Shown here piece by piece: positions 1 to 7,067 of a DNA stretch of 64,000 nucleotides (the stretch's first letter is position 1; each line of letters begins with the position of its first letter). Both the position numbers and the translations under genes were made by a program. The DNA lies in contig CADBDT010000011.1 in assembly GCA_902793465.1 (NCBI GenBank), forward strand, positions 62,001-126,000, read 5' to 3'. The stretch comes from an uncultured Coriobacteriaceae bacterium. Lineage in GTDB: Bacteria > Actinomycetota > Coriobacteriia > Coriobacteriales > Atopobiaceae. The notes beneath the pieces were generated by a model. That model saw only the letters and a program-made list of their open reading frames with translations. It did no database searches and had not been told where the DNA came from.

Positions 1-1797
1 TTCTCGCATACCATGGAGGTAACCACGCTGTCGCTCGCCAACGCAAAGGTAACCATCCCCAAGCAGACCTATACTGGCAGCAAACTCACGCCAGCTCCTG
101 CGGTAACGCTCAACGGAACCACGCTTGTGGCTGGCACCGACCACGAGGTGGTCGACCAGAACATCGTAAACGTTGGCTCGTACAACGTTGTTATTCAGGG
201 CAAAGGCGTCTATGCAGGCACAGCAACCGGCAATTTTGTGGTTGAGCCCAAGCGTCTTACACCGCCAAAGCCCAAAACCGGCCTCGTGTACAACGGATCG
301 GAACAAACGGCAGTTGCCGCAGGCGACTACGAAACCATTAGGGGTACGACCTCGGCAACTGATGCCGATGAGTACTACGCCGTTCTAGAGGTTAAGGACA
401 CGACCAACACATGCTGGGAGGGTAGCAACAGTACGACACATCGCATCGAATGGTCTATCGAGGAGTGTCCCATCTCGGAGGCGAGCGTTTCCGGCCTGGG
501 TTCTTATGTGTACAACGGCGCAGCGCAAACACCAAAGCCAACGCTTACGTTTAACGGCAAGGCGCTTAAGGAGGGAACTGACTACGGGCTATCCTATGCA
601 AACAACGTTAATGTGGGCGCCGCCACGGTTACCATCTCGACCAAAGATAGCGAAAACTTTAAAGGCACCAACAAGGCAACGTTTAATATTTTGCCAGCGT
701 CGTTGAGCAACGCTACCGTCTCGGGTCCCTCCACGCAACTGTATTCGGACAAGTTCCTTACGCCCAGGCCTACGGTAACTCTCGCAGGCAAAACTTTGCG
801 CGAGGGGATCGACTACACGCTTGCCTACTCCAATAACCGCAACGTGGGCATAGCCACAGTAACCATAACGGGCAAGGGCAACTACACTGGCACCAAGGTG
901 TCCACGTTCAAGATAGAGAGACAGCCTTGCACCGTGGCATATCGCTCGCACGTGCAGAAGGTCGGTTGGCAGGACTGGGTACGCAACGGCTCCACAAGCG
1001 GGACGGTCGGACAGGCCTTGCGTCTCGAGAGCGTAAACCTCAAGCTAGAGGGACAACCCTGCGCCGGGGGCATCGAGTACCGCAGCCACGTGCAGGGCAT
1101 CGGCTGGGAGGGCTCGTGGAAGCGCGACGGCGCCACCAGCGGGACGGTGGGCCAGGCGCGCCGCCTCGAGGCCGTACAGGTTCGGCTTACCGGGCAGATG
1201 GCCGAACACTACGACGTGTGGTACCGCGCCCACGTCCAGCAGGTGGGTTGGATGGGCTGGGCCAAGAACGGCCAGATTGCGGGTACTACGGGCCAGGCGC
1301 GCCGTCTCGAGGCACTCGAGGTATTGGTGCTGCAAAAGGGTTCCGCAGCACCTGGCCCCACGATAGACGAATTAAGGAAGCAGCTTGTTGGCTACAGCAC
1401 GCATGTCCAGCGCATTGGCTGGCAAGGCCAGGTTTATGACGGTGCCGTAGGCGGGACGGTTGGCCAGGCCCTACGTCTTGAAGGCATACAGATAGGATTG
1501 CAGCTACAGCCCTATACGGGAAGCATCGAGTACCGCAGCCACGTGCAGGGCATCGGCTGGGAGGGCTCGTGGCAGCGCGACGGCGCCACCAGCGGGACGG
1601 TGGGCCAGGCACGCCGCCTCGAGGCCGTACAGGTTCGGCTTACGGGGCAGATGGCCGAGCACTACGACGTGTGGTACCGCGCCCACGTGCAGCGCGAGGG
1701 CTGGATGGACTGGGTGCGCAACGGACAGATCGCGGGTACCGCGGGCCAGGCACTCCGCCTCGAGGCGATTCAGATCAAGCTGACTCCCAAAAGCTGA
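1..1797 (+). CDS. Repeat-rich surface protein with ChW repeats (5' end outside window)
   Basis: The frame is open to the window edge, with four codons before the first Met at 13, so the N-terminus and any signal peptide are missing. Residues about 1-305 hold three roughly 75-aa repeats with the pattern of a Tyr-Asn/Thr-Gly strand, NGK.L.EGTDY, NVG.ATVTI and F.I; these look like small beta-sandwich modules of bacterial surface proteins. Residues about 310-594 hold six roughly 40-aa ChW repeats (YRSHVQ..GW, then SGT.GQ..RLE). ChW repeats are known from secreted clostridial and actinobacterial proteins, where cell-surface or ligand binding has been proposed. ChW units 2-3 and 5-6 are near duplicates, which suggests recent internal duplication. 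No catalytic domain is visible in this part. The stop codon lies inside the stem of the terminator that follows. Confidence 0.85.
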   Translation, partial: FSHTMEVTTLSLANAKVTIPKQTYTGSKLTPAPAVTLNGTTLVAGTDHEVVDQNIVNVGSYNVVIQGKGVYAGTATGNFVVEPKRLTPPKPKTGLVYNGSEQTAVAAGDYETIRGTTSATDADEYYAVLEVKDTTNTCWEGSNSTTHRIEWSIEECPISEASVSGLGSYVYNGAAQTPKPTLTFNGKALKEGTDYGLSYANNVNVGAATVTISTKDSENFKGTNKATFNILPASLSNATVSGPSTQLYSDKFLTPRPTVTLAGKTLREGIDYTLAYSNNRNVGIATVTITGKGNYTGTKVSTFKIERQPCTVAYRSHVQKVGWQDWVRNGSTSGTVGQALRLESVNLKLEGQPCAGGIEYRSHVQGIGWEGSWKRDGATSGTVGQARRLEAVQVRLTGQMAEHYDVWYRAHVQQVGWMGWAKNGQIAGTTGQARRLEALEVLVLQKGSAAPGPTIDELRKQLVGYSTHVQRIGWQGQVYDGAVGGTVGQALRLEGIQIGLQLQPYTGSIEYRSHVQGIGWEGSWQRDGATSGTVGQARRLEAVQVRLTGQMAEHYDVWYRAHVQREGWMDWVRNGQIAGTAGQALRLEAIQIKLTPKS

Positions 1798-1827
1798 CAG
1801 GGGGTCAGACGCCCTGTCAGCTTTTTC
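1792..1827 (+). terminator. Rho-independent terminator, AGCTGACAG family
   Basis: An 11-bp stem (AGCTGACAGGG with CCCTGTCAGCT) is followed by five T. The TGA stop of the upstream gene is part of the stem. The same AGCTGACAG-type arm recurs at about 22531, 26679 and 27602. Confidence 0.85.
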
Positions 1828-1922
1828 CATGTGAGGATTGTGGTTACGCCGCCACGAGCTTGTTGCGCCCAGGCAATTGGCGGAAAATAGTGCGTTAGTG
1901 ATAGTCAACTTATATAGAGGAC

Positions 1923-3254
1923 TTGCCTTTGGACTTCTTACGTGCGCATCAGCTCGACATAATGCTGTTTCTTAGCGGAAGCTGCGGCATTCTGGCCATA
2001 ATGACGTTAATGCCAAGGTTCTTGTCGGTCAGACGAAGGTCCATTCTTACGGCAATGGAAGTATCCTCCATGCTAATGCTCATTTTCGATCGCCTCGCGT
2101 ACATATACCGCGGCAATCAGAGCACACTTGGGGGCTTTATGGTGCGGCTTTGCAACGCCATGCCCTACTTCCTTATTCTGCTAAACCTTCTTTTGATTAC
2201 CTACTTTATTAAGGACCTCCTTCAGAACGAGGGTCAGCTAAAAGACCCTCCAAAGCGGCTCCGCATCTGTGACGTCTCGTTTGTAATTGGCTCCGCTCTT
2301 ATTGTTGCAACCCAGTTCACAGGCCTGTACTATGCCTTCGACTCAAGCAACAACTACGTTAGGTCGCCAGGAAATATACTTAGCTATATTCCTCCGTTCC
2401 TTATGGTGGTTATCCTGGAGTCGGTGCTCATGGAGCATCGCGACCGGCTTAAACGCAGCTTTGCGTACACCTTGGAAGCCAGCATCCTGCTACCTTCGAT
2501 TGCGGCCATCATTCAATACTTGAACTACGGCATATCGCTAACGAGCATTACGATGGTCATTGTGGTAAACGTATTCTTCGTATATGCGCTTACCGCCTTG
2601 GGTGCCGAGGTGGGTAAAGCAAGGACGCGCGAGCTCGAGTTCTACCGAGAAGCGCAAGAGAGGGAAGCCGCCCTGTTCGAAGAGACGACCGAGGCCTTGG
2701 TAAATGCCATAGACGCCAAGGACAAGTACACCCGCGGGCACTCCGCGCGCGTTGCCGTTTTGTCCAAGCAGATTGCGAAGGAGGCCGGTCTCTCGGAAGA
2801 GGAATGCAACAAGGTGTACTTTGCGGCGCTTCTTCACGACGTGGGGAAGATTGGCGTTCCAGTCGAGGTAATAAACAAGCCCGGCAAGCTTACCGACGAG
2901 GAGTTCGAGCAGATAAAGCTCCATCCAGTCCTTGGCAACCAGATTCTGTCCAGCATCAAGCAGTCTCCCTACCTAAGCATTGGAGCGCATTATCACCACG
3001 AGCGCTACGACGGAAAGGGGTATCCCGAAGGACTTGCAGGCGAGGACATACCCGAAATCGCTCGCATAATTTCCGTTGCCGATGCCTACGACGCCATGTC
3101 CTCCACGCGAAGCTACCGCAGCGCACTGGAGAGACAGCGTGTAAGGGACGAGATCGCAAACGGACTGGGAAGGCAGTTTGACTACAAGTACGCCGCAATA
3201 ATGCTTCGCCTTATAGACAATGGCACGGCTGACGAGCTAACAAGCGGGCTGTAG
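1923..3254 (+). CDS. Membrane HD-GYP domain protein (putative c-di-GMP phosphodiesterase)
   Basis: The protein has 443 aa. The first 235 residues contain six or seven hydrophobic segments and form a membrane sensor or anchor. Residues about 250-440 are an HD-GYP domain with HDVGKIG and the signature YDGKGYPEGL, so the HD metal ligands and the GYP motif are present. HD-GYP enzymes hydrolyse cyclic di-GMP at the inner membrane face. The chosen start is TTG at 1923 with AGAGG closely upstream. The spacing is short, so an ATG near 1962 (IMLFL) is an alternative. The gene converges on a three-gene operon of GGDEF/EAL proteins, so both sets probably act on the same second messenger. The family call is secure; the sensed signal is unknown. 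Confidence 0.85.
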   Translation: MPLDFLRAHQLDIMLFLSGSCGILAIMTLMPRFLSVRRRSILTAMEVSSMLMLIFDRLAYIYRGNQSTLGGFMVRLCNAMPYFLILLNLLLITYFIKDLLQNEGQLKDPPKRLRICDVSFVIGSALIVATQFTGLYYAFDSSNNYVRSPGNILSYIPPFLMVVILESVLMEHRDRLKRSFAYTLEASILLPSIAAIIQYLNYGISLTSITMVIVVNVFFVYALTALGAEVGKARTRELEFYREAQEREAALFEETTEALVNAIDAKDKYTRGHSARVAVLSKQIAKEAGLSEEECNKVYFAALLHDVGKIGVPVEVINKPGKLTDEEFEQIKLHPVLGNQILSSIKQSPYLSIGAHYHHERYDGKGYPEGLAGEDIPEIARIISVADAYDAMSSTRSYRSALERQRVRDEIANGLGRQFDYKYAAIMLRLIDNGTADELTSGL

Positions 3255-3263
3255 GGTGCCGTG

Positions 3264-3443
3264 AGGGGATGCTCCCAACGCTATTAAGTTAGTGCTGTGC
3301 ACATTGGGGATACTCCCCTGCGGGTACATCGCGAGCAGGGCTTACGTTGGAGTCCGGCTCATCCGCGATGTACCCGATGGGGAGTATCCCCAATGTGCAC
3401 AGCTCCCCCAGACCCTTAACCAAATGGCGTTGGGATGCTCCCC
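3264..3443. repeat. Nested inverted repeat, intergenic family A (copy 1)
   Basis: It lies between convergent genes. The inner arms 3293-3333 and 3363-3403 pair almost perfectly and contain GGGGATACTCCCC and GGGTACATCGCG. The outer arms 3265-3281 and 3427-3443 (GGGGATGCTCCCAACGC) also pair, with three central mismatches. The element begins 10 nt after the HD-GYP stop and ends 3 nt before the stop of the facing gene. It is likely a bidirectional terminator or 3'-end element. Relatives are at 16257, 57480 and 62736. Confidence 0.8.
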
Positions 3444-3446
3444 ACT

Positions 3447-5441
3447 CTACGAATACGTAACCGCACAGTAGCCAGACTCCATAACTGGACTGGCCATAAA
3501 ATGGAACGTTCTTCCACTTAGGGGGTCGGTGTAATCCTGTTCCACCGTCTCGCCATCAAAGGCGGCACGTCGAACGTCATGGAACCAGCTTTCCTCAATA
3601 TAGGGATATAGCTCCCTCACGTGATGCCCTATTACGCTCTCCGCAGATATTTCCCCATTTTCCATGAACTTGCGGTTAACGTAGATGAACTCTGCATCGT
3701 AAAGCTCGCTATGTTCTATATGCGTCACACGATAGACGCTATAGGAGATGGGCAGGTTGTCAAAGAGGACAAAGTCGTCTTTGGTAACAATCTTCTTCCT
3801 GGACTGGGCGGCCTTTTTGTCCAGCCAAACCCCGCGTGCCAGCACGAACAGCATTACCAATGCGGCCACAGACAGCACGCATCCCACGATTATTGGAAGA
3901 ACTTGAAGAAATGCGTCTCCAAAACCAGACTTACTATCTTCCATATAGTAGTGCGTCAGCGCGGCATTGACGGTAGATGTCGGTACCACGGCCGCCGCCT
4001 TGGACAGGATGGAATACAAAACCGTGCTGCTCCTATCAACCGCAAGGCAGTAGTCCATCTCCACTCCGGTAGACCAGGTGACCAGCCGGTAGCTTTCGCA
4101 GAGCTTCGCTATGTTGTTGTAGCGATACTTGCTAATGAGCAAACAGTCTGCCTGCCCGTCCGCGATTGCCTTCAGGCACTCTTGCGTATCCTGGAAGTAT
4201 ATTGCGCGCCAAGTCGGGAAGTGATCCTTCAAAAACACGTCGTAGTTGGGATTGTTGGCATTTACCGCAACCGTTATTCGGTCCTTGTACGCAAAGTTCT
4301 TTTGGTCGGCCTCGCGTATGACCGCAGACATGTCGGTGCTCATTATGGGTGGCGTAATGTACACACCGTTAACCTCGCCGTCGTAGGAAGTAAGGTTGGC
4401 GGGAAACACGCAGTCCACCTCGCCTTTCTTCATAGCTTCCATTGCTGCTGCAGAGGACGGATAGCATACGGGCTCAAACGTTAGGTCGTAGTTCTCGATG
4501 TTGGAAGAAGCCACGTCCAGCCAGTCCTTAAGCGCGCCGGTTAGCTCCCCCGTATCTGGATCCTTTGCACAGAAGGCAAGGTAGTTGTCTTGGTATCCCA
4601 CCTTAATGGTCTTGTTGTGCTTGTCGAGCCATTCCTTCTCGCTGGCGTTCAGATAGTTGTTTACGCTCGAGGCTTGCAGATACTTGGCATAGAGCTGCTC
4701 GTTATAGTACTGGTTCTCGTCTTGAATTCTGTTCATCGCATTGTTTAGCTCGGTTAGGAGCTCGGGACGAGACTTGTTTACCGCAAAGTAGAAGTCGGAA
4801 TCACCCACCTTGCAAACTGGCACGGCTGCATCTTTGCTAAAGAAGCCGTCCAGCGAAAGGTACATGTCTATGTCTCCACGAGTAAGCTTTGCAATGTTGT
4901 CCTTTTCGGACCCAGTAAGCTCCACCACCTGGACTTTAACGTTGTTGGCCTTTTCCCATTCGTGAAGAACGTCAATCTGCACGCTCCCCTTTTGCGCGCC
5001 GACCTTCTTTCCGTTAAACGTTTTGTAGTCCTCTGGATTTACTTTCTCGTTGCCAGGGGCAGCAAAGAGAAAGTACTCCTCCGCACCCATGGGAAGGGAC
5101 GAGAAGAGCATGTTTGCCGCGCGTTCCTCCGTATATGACACATCGCTCATCAGGTCGATCTTGCCCTCTTGCAGCATTTGGAGCAAATCTGCCCAGCTGC
5201 CTTCCACGTACTCGTATTTCCATCCAGTGTGAGCCGCTATTTTTTGCTGGTACTCGTAGGAATAGCCCGACCGCCGACCGTTTTCGTCCATCGTATTGAA
5301 CTGGGATTCGTACCAGCCTACGCGTACGACGTCTTGCGACTGCTCGGCATAGGCGACACCTGGGATCAGGAGCACTGCCAGCACCACAGAAAGCAGAAGC
5401 ACCACGTTTCGCACGCCTTGCCTCCATGTAGATGAGCGCAT
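3447..5441 (-). CDS. Tandem solute-binding-domain sensor with TM and PAS domain, no output domain
   Basis: The protein has 664 aa. A signal peptide (about 1-32, ending VAYA) is followed by two extracellular family-3 solute-binding domains (about 38-260 and 275-500). A transmembrane helix (about 515-540) and a cytoplasmic PAS-like domain (about 555-660) come next, and then the protein stops. Its N-terminal two thirds are clearly paralogous to the first gene of the operon (9995 leftward), which continues into GGDEF and EAL. Here no GGDEF, EAL, kinase or other output domain follows. It may signal through a partner, or it may be a truncated paralogue. RBS GGGGAGG precedes the ATG, 3 nt after the stop of the diguanylate cyclase gene, so the two are translationally close. 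Amino acids or other small solutes are the likely ligands by family. Confidence 0.8.
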   Translation of the reverse strand: MRSSTWRQGVRNVVLLLSVVLAVLLIPGVAYAEQSQDVVRVGWYESQFNTMDENGRRSGYSYEYQQKIAAHTGWKYEYVEGSWADLLQMLQEGKIDLMSDVSYTEERAANMLFSSLPMGAEEYFLFAAPGNEKVNPEDYKTFNGKKVGAQKGSVQIDVLHEWEKANNVKVQVVELTGSEKDNIAKLTRGDIDMYLSLDGFFSKDAAVPVCKVGDSDFYFAVNKSRPELLTELNNAMNRIQDENQYYNEQLYAKYLQASSVNNYLNASEKEWLDKHNKTIKVGYQDNYLAFCAKDPDTGELTGALKDWLDVASSNIENYDLTFEPVCYPSSAAAMEAMKKGEVDCVFPANLTSYDGEVNGVYITPPIMSTDMSAVIREADQKNFAYKDRITVAVNANNPNYDVFLKDHFPTWRAIYFQDTQECLKAIADGQADCLLISKYRYNNIAKLCESYRLVTWSTGVEMDYCLAVDRSSTVLYSILSKAAAVVPTSTVNAALTHYYMEDSKSGFGDAFLQVLPIIVGCVLSVAALVMLFVLARGVWLDKKAAQSRKKIVTKDDFVLFDNLPISYSVYRVTHIEHSELYDAEFIYVNRKFMENGEISAESVIGHHVRELYPYIEESWFHDVRRAAFDGETVEQDYTDPLSGRTFHFMASPVMESGYCAVTYS

Positions 5442-5444
5442 ATG

Positions 5445-7061
5445 CTACCTCCCCATTTTTCGCATACGCTTGTTCTCGTACATAAGCTCGTCTGCGCGCA
5501 GCAGGACATCGCTTACGCTGTGGTCAATCTGCGCGTCGTATACCACAATTCCCAGAGAAACGTGCACCTGCTCCCATTCATTGGCAGCAGAGGCGCTAAT
5601 CGACTCCATGGATTCGGTAAACTTCTGGACAAGGGCATCCTTGTTCTTTAAGTCGTCGTTTTGCAGGATGACCGCAAACTCGTCGCCGCCAATTCTGAAT
5701 ACGGGACTATGCTGAAAAACACGGCAGATAAGGCGACACGCCGCCATAAGGTACACGTCGCCCTTCTCGTGACCGTACCTGTCGTTGATCTTCTTTAGGT
5801 TGTCGCAGTCGAACATGCCAACGGCAAACTCCAGCTCGCTGTTGCTCTCCAGGCTCTGCTGCAAGCCCTCCGTGTAGGTGGAGTACGCACCCTTGTTCCT
5901 AACGTGCGTCATGGAGTCCACGTAGGCGCGCTTGTTAAGGTCGGTTATGTAGTCCTTCATGTGGCCGGCAAGGCGTTTGAAGGTGCTTGTAAGCCGGCCG
6001 ACCTCGTCATCCCTGTCGTAGGTTAGCTTGATGTCGTAATTGCCCTGGTCCACTTGATCGGCAGCGTCTGTTAGCTCTTCCAGGGGTCTCGTAATGCGTT
6101 TGGCATACAGCATGGTAAACGTGCTCGCAACCAACAGCACGACGATGGCAAATATCATGGTTTGCCACACGAGCCTCTGCCAGTCGCCTTCCGTCTCGGA
6201 CACCGGCACCGTAACGTTAAGGCGCATTCCGTTGCTCAGCGGCAACCATGCGGCTATTTTGTCCACGCCTTCGTAGTTGTACCTAATAAAGGTGCTCTTG
6301 TCGATTGCCGATTCCGGAACCTTGGGTATCTCGTTCTCGGGATACTGGCTCACGTCTATATACGGATGGAAGAAGAGGTTTCCCTCTTCGTCGCTAAGGA
6401 ACGCGTAGCCGTTGTTGTAAAGACGAATGCTCTCCACCTGCTCCGCCATTGTGGTGTAGTCGATCTCGATGCCAACTACGCCAACAAACTTTCCGCGCCA
6501 ATAAATGGGCATGTTGTAGGAGATCACGCGTTTGTTGAGGTTGTCCGTAATGTAGGGCGGAAGCCACACGGCTTCGCCCTCGTACTTGGGAACGGTAAAC
6601 CAAACAAGCTTGGAGGTGTCGGACGTGTCGTATTTGGTAATGTCGGTTACCTCGCGCTCCACAAAGCCCTCGCCGTTTAGATCGGTATACCAAAACCCCT
6701 TTACTTTGCTGGAGACTTCTGGGTCTATACGGTAATAGTAGGTAAGGACGCCGTTGGTCTTGGAGGCCATCTCATCGAACACCTTCCGTACTCGCTCCAC
6801 GTGCTGCGCGAGTTTTTCGTCCTCCAGGCCGTTCAAGTCCGTCTCCACGGCGGAGGCAACCTTGCCCACCGACTTTTGAACGCTGTTAAAGTAGTAGTCC
6901 AGGTTCTTCTCGCCAGTCTCGCACAGCAGCAACAAGAGCTGGTTGGCCTCCTGCTTTTCCGTGTTGCGAATAAAAAACACGCTGTGCAAAGACACGCTTA
7001 CTACGGCAATTATTATTAGGCATACTGCGAGCAAGGTCACCTTTGTGCGAAGAGAGCGCAT
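5445..7061 (-). CDS. Cache-HAMP-GGDEF diguanylate cyclase
   Basis: The protein has 538 aa. TM helix 1 (about 8-30) is followed by an extracytoplasmic double-Cache-like domain (about 35-280) and TM helix 2 (about 287-308). A HAMP linker (about 308-362) and a GGDEF domain (about 370-535) complete it. The active-site motif RIGGDEF near residue 460 is intact, so synthesis of cyclic di-GMP from two GTP is expected. No RxxD inhibitory site is seen at the usual place just before GGDEF, which suggests weak product inhibition. It is the middle gene of a tight operon: 6 nt after the EAL gene and 3 nt before the PAS sensor gene. The Cache domain suggests response to a small extracellular ligand. Confidence 0.9.
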   Translation of the reverse strand: MRSLRTKVTLLAVCLIIIAVVSVSLHSVFFIRNTEKQEANQLLLLLCETGEKNLDYYFNSVQKSVGKVASAVETDLNGLEDEKLAQHVERVRKVFDEMASKTNGVLTYYYRIDPEVSSKVKGFWYTDLNGEGFVEREVTDITKYDTSDTSKLVWFTVPKYEGEAVWLPPYITDNLNKRVISYNMPIYWRGKFVGVVGIEIDYTTMAEQVESIRLYNNGYAFLSDEEGNLFFHPYIDVSQYPENEIPKVPESAIDKSTFIRYNYEGVDKIAAWLPLSNGMRLNVTVPVSETEGDWQRLVWQTMIFAIVVLLVASTFTMLYAKRITRPLEELTDAADQVDQGNYDIKLTYDRDDEVGRLTSTFKRLAGHMKDYITDLNKRAYVDSMTHVRNKGAYSTYTEGLQQSLESNSELEFAVGMFDCDNLKKINDRYGHEKGDVYLMAACRLICRVFQHSPVFRIGGDEFAVILQNDDLKNKDALVQKFTESMESISASAANEWEQVHVSLGIVVYDAQIDHSVSDVLLRADELMYENKRMRKMGR

Positions 7062-7067
7062 GCAGCA

